Assembly: GCF_023243045.1 (NCBI RefSeq)
Contig: NZ_JALKFX010000039.1
Coordinates: 1 to 55,309 of the forward strand
Origin: Frankia sp. AgB32
GTDB taxonomy: Bacteria > Actinomycetota > Actinomycetes > Frankiales > Frankiaceae
Length of the DNA stretch: 55,309 nucleotides
Reading direction: 5' to 3'
This document shows, in pieces, positions 25,846 to 33,769 of the stretch. The translations under genes were made by a program, and so were the position numbers. The notes under the pieces were generated by a model. It did no database searches and was not told the DNA's origin. It saw nothing but the letters and a program-made list of their open reading frames with translations. The first letter of the stretch is position 1; each line of letters starts with the position of its first letter.

Positions 25846-25861
25846 TCGAACTGTTGGTCGA
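25846..25861. promoter_or_regulatory. Second LexA box, abutting the first
   Basis: TCGAACTGTTGGTCGA has one mismatch to the consensus and starts on the base after the previous box ends. Its centre-to-centre distance of 16 bp from that box would put two LexA dimers about one and a half turns apart. Confidence 0.65.
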
Positions 25862-25899
25862 TTGTCGCACTCGGACGCCGATCGGGAAATGGGACACGC

Positions 25900-25915
25900 T
25901 CGAACAGACGTTTGA
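25900..25915. promoter_or_regulatory. LexA box on the lexA side
   Basis: TCGAACAGACGTTTGA has one mismatch to the consensus. It lies about 190 bases upstream of the lexA ATG, which fits autoregulation from a promoter with a moderately long leader. Confidence 0.8.
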
Positions 25916-26104
25916 GATTCTGCGATCGTCCGGTTACCGTCGAGACGATCAGGTGTGGACCGGGCGGTCTCCCGGTCGCAGTCGGCCGCACGCCGTGGGG
26001 GTGTCGGGCTCGCGAAGGCGGGCCAGCCGCCGCGCGGCTGCCCGGCGAGCGGCCGCGCGGCGGCAGCCCGGCGACGAGGTACGTGACGAGGAGAGCGGTA
26101 GGCG

Positions 26105-26869
26105 ATGACCACCCAAGGCAGGGGTACGCGCCGGGCCGGGGCCCGCGGCAACGTGCGGGCCTTCCCCGACAACCCCGCGGACGCAGCCGGTCTGACCCCC
26201 CGGCAGCGCAAGGTGCTCGAGGTCATCCGGGCCGCCGTGGAGCGGCGCGGATATCCGCCCAGCGTGCGGGAGATCGGCGAGGCGGTCGGGCTGACGAGCA
26301 CGAGCAGCGTGGCGCACCAGCTCAAGGTGCTGGAGGAGAAGGGCTACCTGCGCCGCGACCCCAACCGCCCGCGGGCGATGGAGGTGCTCAGTCCCGACCG
26401 CCCCAGGCGCAGGGCCGAGAGCGGGAACGCGGCGGTGGTGGCCGCGTTCCGTGGCGGCGAGTCCCGGGTGGCGCCCGATTCCGCCGAGGAGAGCACAGCT
26501 ACCTACGTCCCGGTGCTCGGCCGGATCGCCGCCGGTGGCCCGATCCTGGCCGAGCAGGCGATCGAGGACGTCTTCCCGCTGCCCAGGGAGATCGTCGGCG
26601 AGGGGACGCTGTTCCTGCTCCGGGTCGTCGGTGAGTCGATGACGGGCGCGGCGATCTGTGACGGTGACTGGGTCGCCGTCCGCCAGCAGCCGGTCGCGGA
26701 CAACGGCGAGATCGTCGCCGCGATGATCGACGGCGAGGCGACGGTCAAGCGGCTGCGGGTACGCGACGGAAAGATCTGGCTGCACCCGGAGAACCCGGCG
26801 TTCAACGACATCCCCGGCGAGGAGGCGACCATCCTCGGCCGGATCGTGGCCGTGCTGCGCCGGGTCTGA
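26105..26869 (+). CDS. lexA: SOS repressor LexA
   Basis: 254-residue repressor-protease of the DNA-damage response. Winged-helix DNA-binding domain at about 30-95 ([41 protein letters not shown]). A linker of about 50 residues follows. The C-terminal S24 peptidase domain contains the Ala-Gly self-cleavage site in GRIAAGGP, the catalytic serine in VGESMTGAA and the catalytic lysine in ATVKRL. The N-terminal extension of about 28 residues before the DNA-binding domain and the longer linker are normal for actinobacteria. LexA boxes lie upstream of it, of the divergent LysM gene and of recA in this window. A double hairpin follows. Confidence 0.97.
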   Translation: MTTQGRGTRRAGARGNVRAFPDNPADAAGLTPRQRKVLEVIRAAVERRGYPPSVREIGEAVGLTSTSSVAHQLKVLEEKGYLRRDPNRPRAMEVLSPDRPRRRAESGNAAVVAAFRGGESRVAPDSAEESTATYVPVLGRIAAGGPILAEQAIEDVFPLPREIVGEGTLFLLRVVGESMTGAAICDGDWVAVRQQPVADNGEIVAAMIDGEATVKRLRVRDGKIWLHPENPAFNDIPGEEATILGRIVAVLRRV

Positions 26870-26894
26870 CCGGCATCCGGTCTGGCCGCTGCGG

Positions 26895-26920
26895 CAGCGG
26901 CTCCCCGTGGGGAGCCGCTG
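26895..26920. terminator. Hairpin 1 between lexA and hflX
   Basis: Perfect 12-bp inverted repeat, arms 26895-26906 and 26909-26920, separated by 2 nt. It lies just after the lexA stop. Confidence 0.75.
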
Positions 26921-26940
26921 GATCCTCGGTCAGACCGGCA

Positions 26941-26969
26941 CAGGCCGGCCGTGGTGAGCGGCCGGCCTG
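26941..26969. terminator. Hairpin 2 between lexA and hflX
   Basis: Perfect 10-bp arms (26941-26950 and 26960-26969) with a 9-nt loop, just beyond the end of the convergent hflX gene. Together with the first hairpin it separates the two converging transcripts. Confidence 0.65.
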
Positions 26970-26997
26970 GCGCGGGAACCGGTCGGAAGCGGAGCTG

Positions 26998-28458
26998 TCA
27001 GAAGCGGAAGGCTTCCAGCTCGGCGGCGAGCGCCGAGGACACCCGAGCGGTCAGCCGGGTGCCGTCCGCCGTGTGCTCGAGGTCGATCACCTCGCCGTCG
27101 GCGTGCACCCGGGAGACGAGGTCGCCCCGGGTGTACGGGAGCAGGACCTTCAGCTCGACATCCGGGTGCGGGACCCGCTGGCACAGCGCGTCGACCAGGG
27201 TGTTCAGCCCGTCTCCGGAGCGGGCCGAGACGAGGACCGCGTCGGGGGCGAGCTGGCGCAGCCCGGCCAGCATCGTGGGCTCGGCGGCATCGACCTTGTT
27301 GATGACGATCAGTTCCGGCACGTTGGCCGCATCGATGTCGGCGAGGACCTCCCGCACGGCCGAGATCTGGCCGGCGGGGTCCGGGGCGGAACCGTCCACC
27401 ACGTGCAGGATGAGGTCGGCGTCGGCGACCTCCTCCAGGGTGGAGCGGAACGCCTCGACGATCTGGTGCGGCAGGTGGCGGACGAAGCCGACCGTGTCGG
27501 CGAGGGTGAACACCCGCCCGTCGGGCAGGGTGGCTCGGCGCACGGTGGGATCCAGCGTGGCGAACAGCGCGTCCTCCACCAGGACCCCGGCGCCGGTGAG
27601 CCGGTTCAGCAGCGACGACTTGCCGGCGTTGGTGTAGCCGGCGATCGCCACCGAGGGCACCTCGCCGCGCCGGCGGGCCGACCGTTTCGTCTCCCGCACG
27701 GTGGACATCGCGGCGAGCTCGCGACGCAGCTTCGCCATCCGGGCCCGCAACCGCCGCCGGTCCGTCTCGATCTTCGTCTCACCGGGACCACGGGTCCCGA
27801 TGGGGGCGCGGCCACCGCCGCCGGCGGCGGCCCGGGACATCGACTCACCCCAGCCTCGCAGCCGCGGCAACATGTACTGCAGCTGGGCCAGTTCGACCTG
27901 CGCCTTGCCTTCTCGCGAGGTCGCATGCTGGGCGAAGATGTCCAGGATGAGTGCCGTCCGGTCGATGACCTTGACCTTGACGATCTCCTCGAGCTGGCGA
28001 AGCTGGCCCGGGGTGAGCTCGCCGTCGCAGACAACCGTGTCCGCGCCCGTCGCGGCGACGACCTCGGCGAGCTCGCGGGCCTTGCCGGAGCCGACGTAGG
28101 TCGCGGCGTCCGGCCGGTCGCGGCGCTGCACGAGCGCGTCGAGCACGACGGACCCCGCGGTCGTGGCCAGCGCCGCGAGCTCGGCCATGGAAGCCTCCGC
28201 GGACTGCAGCGTGCCCGACGTCCACACCCCGATGAGCACCACCTGCTCCAGCCGGAGCTGGCGGTACTCCACCTCGGTGACGTCTTCGAGCTCCGTGGCC
28301 AGGCCGGGGATCCGGCGCAGCGACGCGCGATCCGCCAGGTCAAACCCGTCGCCCGAATCGGCGAAAAAGCCTGAAAGGTCGGCCGAATCTCCGTCGGCAA
28401 GCGTGATGAGTGAGCTGTCGGAAGTGGACGCATCCAGGGCGTCGGCAGGAAGTGTCAT
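26998..28458 (-). CDS. hflX: Ribosome-associated GTPase HflX
   Basis: 486-residue GTPase that binds the large ribosomal subunit and splits stalled or heat-damaged ribosomes. The HflX N-terminal domain is followed by a coiled-coil bearing PIGTRGPGETKIETDRR, then the G domain: G1 GYTNAGKSSLLN, G3 DTVGFVRHLP, G4 NKVD. The C-terminal domain ends at EAFRF. The first 60 residues are an acidic Ser/Asp-rich extension. The ATG at 28458 is preferred; an in-frame ATG at 28509 would add 17 basic residues, and no strong Shine-Dalgarno decides between them. It stands in the usual actinobacterial neighbourhood of lexA and dapF-miaA. Confidence 0.94.
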   Translation of the reverse strand: MTLPADALDASTSDSSLITLADGDSADLSGFFADSGDGFDLADRASLRRIPGLATELEDVTEVEYRQLRLEQVVLIGVWTSGTLQSAEASMAELAALATTAGSVVLDALVQRRDRPDAATYVGSGKARELAEVVAATGADTVVCDGELTPGQLRQLEEIVKVKVIDRTALILDIFAQHATSREGKAQVELAQLQYMLPRLRGWGESMSRAAAGGGGRAPIGTRGPGETKIETDRRRLRARMAKLRRELAAMSTVRETKRSARRRGEVPSVAIAGYTNAGKSSLLNRLTGAGVLVEDALFATLDPTVRRATLPDGRVFTLADTVGFVRHLPHQIVEAFRSTLEEVADADLILHVVDGSAPDPAGQISAVREVLADIDAANVPELIVINKVDAAEPTMLAGLRQLAPDAVLVSARSGDGLNTLVDALCQRVPHPDVELKVLLPYTRGDLVSRVHADGEVIDLEHTADGTRLTARVSSALAAELEAFRF

Positions 28459-28681
28459 ACCATCCGTTCTCAACGCGGCCCGCTTCCGCGGCATTCCGCG
28501 TTGCTTCATCCGGCCTGGTCACGCGCGTGCGCGACCACTTCGGGGAATTCGCCTGGTCCGCCGCCGCACGGCGCCGGTCGCACCGCGTCAGGTCATCGCG
28601 GCGTTCCCGGGCGGATTCGGCCCGTCGCCTGCAAGGGTCCCACGCCCGCACACCGATCGCGAATGGTTTCGCCGGCCGCGT

Positions 28682-28723
28682 TCGGCCATCGGTGTGATCG
28701 GCTCGGCCATCGGTGTGATCGGC
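28682..28723. repeat. Perfect 21-bp tandem repeat before the AraC-type gene
   Basis: Two identical 21-bp copies (28682-28702 and 28703-28723), each containing gccatcggtgtgatcggc, lie directly upstream of the GTG at 28738. Copies spaced 21 bp apart are on the same helix face, as for paired AraC-family half-sites. If translation starts further upstream they would instead encode a repeated AIGVIG(S/V) peptide. Confidence 0.8.
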
Positions 28724-28737
28724 GTAGCCTCGGCGGG

Positions 28738-29454
28738 GTGTACCGCGAACGACGGGCCGGCCAGTTACCGGCCACGGCCTGGCTCGCGAGCGCCCGCCCA
28801 GGCCCGGAGGACCACCGGGTGCTGCCCGACGGCTGCATCGACATCATCTGGCACTCCGACGGCCGGTTGATCGTCGCCGGGCCGGACACTGCCGCCACCA
28901 TGGTGCGCTGGATGCCCGGGGTGCGTTACGCGGGCCTGCGATTCGATCCCGGTCACGGACCCGCGCATGTCGGCGTCGACGCCGAGCAGCTGCGCGACAG
29001 CCGCGCCGACCTGGCCGATCTGTGGGGCGCCGGGCCGGCCCGCCAACTCACCGAGCGGATCGCCGCCGCGGCGGACCCGGTCGCCGCGCTGACGGCGGAA
29101 CTCGCGGGCAGAACCGCGCATCCCGGCCTGTCCGATCCCCTCGCACCCGCCATCGTCGCCGGGATCCAGGGCCGAGCCCCGGTGGTCGACCTCGCCCGTG
29201 CCGCCGGCCTGAGCGAGCGTCAGCTGCTGCGTCGCTGCCGGCGGATGTTCGGCTACGGCCCGAAGACGCTGGCCCGCATCCTGCGGCTGCAGGACGCGGT
29301 ACGGGCGGCCCGGCCGGGTCGGACCCTCGCCGACGTCGCCGCCGACGCCGGCTACGCCGATCAGGCCCACCTCTCCCACGAGGTGCGAGCGCTCACCGGC
29401 GTCACCGCGACCGGCCTGCTCACTCCGGTTTCGACCAGCCCCGAGGCCGCCTGA
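28738..29454 (+). CDS. AraC-family transcriptional regulator
   Basis: 238 residues from the GTG at 28738. The N-terminal half (LPDGCIDIIWHSDGRLIVAGPDT near residue 28) matches the DUF6597-type sensor domain seen in many actinobacterial AraC regulators. The C-terminal half has the two helix-turn-helix units of AraC (VVDLARAAGLSERQLLRRCRRMFGYGPKTLAR and LADVAADAGYADQAHLSHEVRALTG; longer than one motif each, given here for location at about 145-225). The ligand is unknown. It converges on a VOC-family gene, a pairing often seen for this regulator type. The start is uncertain because the frame stays open upstream through the 21-bp repeat. Confidence 0.82.
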   Translation: MYRERRAGQLPATAWLASARPGPEDHRVLPDGCIDIIWHSDGRLIVAGPDTAATMVRWMPGVRYAGLRFDPGHGPAHVGVDAEQLRDSRADLADLWGAGPARQLTERIAAAADPVAALTAELAGRTAHPGLSDPLAPAIVAGIQGRAPVVDLARAAGLSERQLLRRCRRMFGYGPKTLARILRLQDAVRAARPGRTLADVAADAGYADQAHLSHEVRALTGVTATGLLTPVSTSPEAA

Positions 29455-29550
29455 TCACACGACCGGAGCCGGCGCCCGGACGGCCAGCGTCGTCGCGGCC
29501 CACGCAGGCGTGATCCGCCGGCCGGGCCGCGATCCGCGGCCGAGGGACGC

Positions 29551-29964
29551 TCAGGTGGTCGTGGCGGCGACCGGCAGGGGCGCGTACAGGTCGACGTGGT
29601 TGCCGTCGGGGTCGGCGACGGTGGCATAGCGCTGCCCCCAGAAGGCGTCCCAGGGCGGCAGGTGCCCGGAATGTCCGGCGGTGAGGAGGTCCGCGTAGGT
29701 GGCGTCGACCTCGGCGGGGTCGGCGCAGGCGAAGGCGAGTCCCACCCGCCCGGAGCCGCCGGTGGCCGGCGTCCAGTCGGGATCGAACGACCGGATGGTG
29801 GCCTCGGTGTCGAAGGCGATCCGCAGCCCCCCGGGCAGGGTCACCTCGACGTGCGGCTCGGACTCGGCTCCGGCCGGCACGTCGAGCCCCAGCATGCGGT
29901 AGAAGGCCACGCTGCGGCTCATGTCCGAGACGACCAGGCCGATCAGGTTGAAGGCGATTGTCAT
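29551..29964 (-). CDS. VOC-superfamily (glyoxalase/dioxygenase-like) protein
   Basis: 137-residue protein with two beta-alpha-beta-beta-beta modules: FNLIGLVVSDMSRSVAFYRMLGLD at the N-terminus and GSGRVGLAFACADPAEVDATYADL, then QRYATVADPDGNHVDLYAP at the C-terminus. The late Glu/Asp ligand position reads NHVDLY. The first metal-ligand position (usually His) is occupied by GLVV, so metal-dependent catalysis is doubtful. It could be a binding or resistance protein. It is convergent with the AraC-type gene and upstream of nothing obvious; dapF lies 86 bases further on the same strand. Confidence 0.8.
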   Translation of the reverse strand: MTIAFNLIGLVVSDMSRSVAFYRMLGLDVPAGAESEPHVEVTLPGGLRIAFDTEATIRSFDPDWTPATGGSGRVGLAFACADPAEVDATYADLLTAGHSGHLPPWDAFWGQRYATVADPDGNHVDLYAPLPVAATTT

Positions 29965-30050
29965 GTCCGCAGGCTAGGACGGCCCAGCAGGGCCGGTCTT
30001 GTCGGAAACGGACACCGTTCGCCCGCCGGCGCGGCCGGTGGGTGGGTGGG

Positions 30051-31013
30051 TCAGCAGGCAGCGGCGGTGGTGAGTCCGGCAGCGTCCAGGACCTCGGCGG
30101 CGGCCGCGGCCCCGGCGGCGTCCGCCGCTGCCGGCCGGCTGCGCGGCGCGAACGCGCCTGGCCGCACCACGCCGTCGAAGACCAGCTCGGCTGGTCCCCG
30201 CAGGAGCACGTTGTCGGCCCGCCAGATCACCACCAGGTTCCCGCCGGGCACGTCGACCGGAACCTCGACCTCGGGCGCGGCCACGGACGGCCGCCGGCCG
30301 TGGCGTTGCGCCCAGGCCACCGCCACGGCGCAGGCACCCGTACCGCAGGAGGCCGTCTCCCCCACCCCGCGTTCGTAGACCCGCATCGCCAGGCCGCCCG
30401 GCCGTTCCACCACGATCTCGACGTTCACCCCGGCGGGAAAGTCGGCCGGGGAGAACTCCGGCGGGCGGGTGAGATCGAGCCGGCGCAGCGCGGCGACATC
30501 AAGATCGTCAGCGAAGCACACGCCATGGGGGTTGCCCATCGACACGGCGGCGGCGGTGAACGAACGCCCGGCCACGGCGACCGGCACCCCGGGGCCGGCG
30601 GCGAGCCGCGGCGGGCCCATCTCGACCGTCACGTCGCCCTGGACCGGCACGTCGACGACCCGCAGGCCGGCGCGAGTGGCGACGGGGAACTGGCCGGGCG
30701 GTGCGTAGCCCGCCTCGACCAGGTAGCGGGCGAACACCCGGGCGCCGTTGCCGCACATCTCGGCGAGCGAACCGTCCGCGTTGCGGTAGTCCATGAACCA
30801 GCGGGCCGCATCCGCCAGGCCGGCGGCCTCGGGAGCCGCCGCCGCGAGCACCGCCCGCAGCACCCCGTCGGCGCCGATGCCGAAGCGGCGGTCGCACAGC
30901 CCGCGGACCAGGTCCTCGGTCAGGTCGAGATCGCCGTCCGGATCGGGCAGCACGACGAAGTCGTTGCCGGTGCCGTGGCCCTTGACGAAACGCAGTTCCT
31001 GGTCGTCCCGCAC
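30051..31013 (-). CDS. dapF: Diaminopimelate epimerase
   Basis: Converts LL- to meso-diaminopimelate for lysine and peptidoglycan synthesis. 320 residues from the GTG at 31013, which gives the family-like start VRDDQELRFVKGHGTGNDF; a GTG at 31037 would add eight residues. Both catalytic cysteines are present, in MCGNGARVFARYL and ETASCGTGACAVAVA. The substrate-binding pattern VSMGNPHGVCF is also seen. The C-terminal 30 residues are an Ala-rich tail not typical of the family. A degenerate EAL-domain gene lies directly upstream and probably shares the transcript. Confidence 0.95.
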   Translation of the reverse strand: MRDDQELRFVKGHGTGNDFVVLPDPDGDLDLTEDLVRGLCDRRFGIGADGVLRAVLAAAAPEAAGLADAARWFMDYRNADGSLAEMCGNGARVFARYLVEAGYAPPGQFPVATRAGLRVVDVPVQGDVTVEMGPPRLAAGPGVPVAVAGRSFTAAAVSMGNPHGVCFADDLDVAALRRLDLTRPPEFSPADFPAGVNVEIVVERPGGLAMRVYERGVGETASCGTGACAVAVAWAQRHGRRPSVAAPEVEVPVDVPGGNLVVIWRADNVLLRGPAELVFDGVVRPGAFAPRSRPAAADAAGAAAAAEVLDAAGLTTAAAC

Positions 31014-31046
31014 GGATCCATCGTACGGGCGTGCCACGCGCCCGGC

Positions 31047-31937
31047 TCAGCCCGCCGCGGCCTGCACCCAGGGCCGCAGCCGGTCGTCCGCCCGCGCCGG
31101 CGGCCGGTACCACCGGTCGGGACGGCCGCGGCCGAGCGCGATCAGCCGGGCGTCCTCCACCGGCACGGGCGGGCAGAACACCGGGCCGATGGCCCGATCG
31201 CAGTCGAGGGCGAGGACGCGCGCCGCCAACTGCGCCGTGTCCACCCCGTCGGCGACGACGGTCAGGCGCCGCTGGTGCGCGATCCGGACGATCGCCGCGA
31301 CCACCGCTTCGCCTTCCAGGTCACGCATGGTCGCCCGCAGGTACAGCCCGTCGAGCTTCACCAGGTCCAGCGGCAGCAGGTCGAGCATGGCGAGCGAACC
31401 GAACCAGGTGCCGAACGACTCCACCGCGACCGCCACGCCGCGGGCCCGCAGCCCGTCGAGCAGCCGGGGAACGATGGGCGCGGACATACCCAGGGCCCGT
31501 TCGCTGAACTCCAGCCCGAGCGCGCCGGCCGGCAGCAGCCGACCGGCCATCAGCCGGTCGACCTCGGCGAGGAACGCGGGGCTGGCGAGCTGGCGGACAT
31601 CGATGTTCACCCACAGCCGGGGCGGGCGAATCGCGGTGCCCACCGCCATCCGGTGCCAGGTGCGCGCCTCGGTCACCGCCATCCGCAGGACCCACTGGTC
31701 GACCTGGTGGACCAGGCCGGCGGCGGCGGCAATGGGCATGAACTCCGCGGGGCCGAGCACCCCCCGTTCCGGATGCTGCCAGCGTGGATGCGCCTCCATC
31801 CCGGGAACAGACCCGTTGCGCAGATCCACTTCGGGTTGGAAATGCAGCCGCAGGGAGCCGTCGTCGAAAGCGGCGTAGAGGGCGGGGACGAGGGTCAGAT
31901 CAGGTGGCGGGCCACCAGCGGCCGAAGGCACGGTCAC
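31047..31937 (-). CDS. Degenerate EAL-domain protein
   Basis: 296 residues with an EAL fold and no other domain. Against active c-di-GMP phosphodiesterases, the EAL glutamate is kept (GMEAHPRW), as are the Asn of VNIDVRQ, a LEFSE version of LExxE and the lysine in VKLD. However, the DDFGTG metal-binding motif reads ESFGTW, the EGVET motif reads DGVDT, and the CDxxQG glutamine is isoleucine (CDRAIG). It is therefore probably inactive as an enzyme and may act as a c-di-GMP receptor or a protein-protein module. GTG start at 31937 with GGAGAC upstream. It stands between miaA and dapF, which are usually closer neighbours in actinobacteria. Confidence 0.85.
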   Translation of the reverse strand: MTVPSAAGGPPPDLTLVPALYAAFDDGSLRLHFQPEVDLRNGSVPGMEAHPRWQHPERGVLGPAEFMPIAAAAGLVHQVDQWVLRMAVTEARTWHRMAVGTAIRPPRLWVNIDVRQLASPAFLAEVDRLMAGRLLPAGALGLEFSERALGMSAPIVPRLLDGLRARGVAVAVESFGTWFGSLAMLDLLPLDLVKLDGLYLRATMRDLEGEAVVAAIVRIAHQRRLTVVADGVDTAQLAARVLALDCDRAIGPVFCPPVPVEDARLIALGRGRPDRWYRPPARADDRLRPWVQAAAG

Positions 31938-32043
31938 ATCGATGTCTCCAGACGCCGAGCGAGGCCGTCGGCCGCGCGCCGGTCACCGGCGACGCCGCCC
32001 CGCGCCGTCTGGAACTCCGGCGATCGGTACGACCGGTGACCCG

Positions 32044-32967
32044 TCAGAGCAAATCCACCAGCCGCAACGCCTCGGTGACGTCGGGTTGGTCAAGCCAGAA
32101 TATCCGCTTGTCCCGCCGGAACCAGGACCTTTGCCGACGGGCAAAGCGGCGGGTCGCGGTAATTGTGGCAAGCTTGGCCTCCGCAGCGGAGTCCATTGCG
32201 CCATCCAGCCAAGCGAGCAGCTGAGCATATCCAAGCGCACGGGACGCCGTACGCCCTTCCCGAAGTCCGCGCTGTTCCAACTCCCGCACTTCGTCCGGAA
32301 AACCCGCGTCCCACATTCTGTCCACCCGTTGCGTGATGCGATCGTCGAGATCGGCGCGATCGACCCCGATCTGGACGACGTCGTAGACCGCCCGGTGATC
32401 CGGCAGGGTTGCCTCGAAGGTGCCGGTCAGCTCGACGACCTCGAGCGCCCGCACGATCCGCCGACCGTTCGTCGGCAGGATCGCCGCGGCCGCCCGCGGT
32501 TCCCGGCGGGCCAGCTCGCCGTGCAGCGCGGGCGCGCCCAACCGGGCGAGTTCCGTCTCCCAGCGGGCCCGCACGACCGGGTCGGTGCCCGGAAAACTCA
32601 GGTCGTCCAGCGCCGCGCGCAGGTACAGCCCGGAGCCGCCGACCAGCACCGGCACCCGGCCGGCGGCCAGCAGGTCGTCGATCACCCGGCGGGCGTCCGT
32701 CTGGTAGGTCGCGACGTCCGCCGCCCGCGTCACCTCCCACACGTCGAGAAGGTGGTGCGGCACCCCGCGGCGCTCCTCGATCGAGACCTTGGCGGTACCG
32801 ATGTCCATACCGCGGTAGAGCTGCATCGAGTCCGCGTTGACGACCTCACCGCCGAGGGCGAGGGCGAGGGCGATACCGAGGTCGGTCTTGCCGGCCGCCG
32901 TCGGCCCCACCACCGCCACGACCGGCCCCCGCGCGGTCACCGCGCGGTCACCGCGCGGTCCGATCAC
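32044..32967 (-). CDS. miaA: tRNA dimethylallyltransferase MiaA
   Basis: Adds the dimethylallyl group to A37 of tRNAs reading UNN codons. 307 residues: P-loop GPTAAGKTDL near 22, DSMQLYRGMDIGTAK (tRNA-binding and catalytic Asp) near 46, GGSGLYLRAALDDLSFPG near 110, and the late ATRRFARRQRSWFRRD. The frame opens with GTG at 32967, overlapping the upstream gene by 20 bases. Another in-frame GTG at 32940 is possible, since an 11-bp CGCGCGGTCAC repeat blurs the junction. The product is the substrate of MiaB, encoded two genes upstream. Confidence 0.95.
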   Translation of the reverse strand: MIGPRGDRAVTARGPVVAVVGPTAAGKTDLGIALALALGGEVVNADSMQLYRGMDIGTAKVSIEERRGVPHHLLDVWEVTRAADVATYQTDARRVIDDLLAAGRVPVLVGGSGLYLRAALDDLSFPGTDPVVRARWETELARLGAPALHGELARREPRAAAAILPTNGRRIVRALEVVELTGTFEATLPDHRAVYDVVQIGVDRADLDDRITQRVDRMWDAGFPDEVRELEQRGLREGRTASRALGYAQLLAWLDGAMDSAAEAKLATITATRRFARRQRSWFRRDKRIFWLDQPDVTEALRLVDLL

Positions 32968-33769
32968 CTCGGGCGTCCCGGCTGGCCCAGACCGCGACCA
33001 GGTAGCCGACGCCGTAGGGCGCGTCGTCGTAGAGCAGGTCGCTGGTCCAGGCCCCGGACGGCTGGTCGGGCCCCGCTGCGGCGACCAGCACGCCGGCGAG
33101 GACCTGCCAGGACGCGCGGCCGGCAGCCAGCAGGTCCGCCGCCAGCGTCGGGTCGAGGGCGAGCAGACCAGCCGGGTCGGGGCCGGCCAGCGCGGCCGCG
33201 GCGGCGGCGTCGAAGGCCGCCGCCCGCTCGTCGAGGCCGCCGGGGGCCTTCAGGGTGCGACGGGCCGAGCCGTCCCCCATCACCAGCAGACCCAGCCGTT
33301 CCCGCGGCGCGGTCCGTTCGAGGACGCATGCGCCAAGATCGGCAGCCTGCTTCGGCGAGTAGGCGGCCGGGACGCCCAGCGCCGCACGGGCGCCGCCCCA
33401 GCCGGCAGCCGCCAGCAGCCATGCTCCCACCGTCAACGACAGCGGCAGCAACGGCGACCCGGCGGTGGACGGTGACCCGGCGGTGGACGGCGGCGAGGTC
33501 ACCGGGTCGGCGGCGTCCTCGAGGGCGGACGGCGGGCCGAGCGGGACGGTCAGATCGACCCCGAATCCGGCCAGGGTCCCGGCAGCGTCCGGGCCGTAGA
33601 CCGCCGCCGCCGGTGCGTCACCCACCACGACGATGCGGTCCGGCCGGCTGGCCACGAGCCGCCGCACCGCCTCCACCGCCGCGGCCCGCGCCGCGACCGG
33701 CTCGCCGCGCCCGACCTCGGGGACGAGCAGCGGCGGGTGCGGGCAGACCGCCGCCGCGACGAAGGTCAT
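32948..33769 (-). CDS. Class III extradiol dioxygenase-like protein
   Basis: 273-residue protein opening with [19 protein letters not shown], the hallmark of the LigB-like extradiol dioxygenase family, with the expected metal-binding His after Pro. Further patterns are RIVVVGDAP and [14 protein letters not shown] Ser/Thr/Pro repeat ([12 protein letters not shown] near residue 105) is inserted in a loop. Its true substrate is unknown. Its position between miaB and miaA recurs in actinobacteria and hints at a role linked to tRNA modification or at a conserved operon passenger. The ATG start overlaps the miaB stop (ATGA at 33766-33769), so the two are translationally coupled. It is not clearly a ring-cleaving enzyme. 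Confidence 0.75.
   Translation of the reverse strand: MTFVAAAVCPHPPLLVPEVGRGEPVAARAAAVEAVRRLVASRPDRIVVVGDAPAAAVYGPDAAGTLAGFGVDLTVPLGPPSALEDAADPVTSPPSTAGSPSTAGSPLLPLSLTVGAWLLAAAGWGGARAALGVPAAYSPKQAADLGACVLERTAPRERLGLLVMGDGSARRTLKAPGGLDERAAAFDAAAAAALAGPDPAGLLALDPTLAADLLAAGRASWQVLAGVLVAAAGPDQPSGAWTSDLLYDDAPYGVGYLVAVWASRDARGDRTAR

Larger units (their letters stand above)
25790..26104. promoter_or_regulatory. SOS control region between the LysM gene and lexA
   Basis: 315 bases with no gene, carrying three LexA-box matches (25830-25845, 25846-25861 and 25900-25915). The region serves both divergent genes. Confidence 0.85.
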
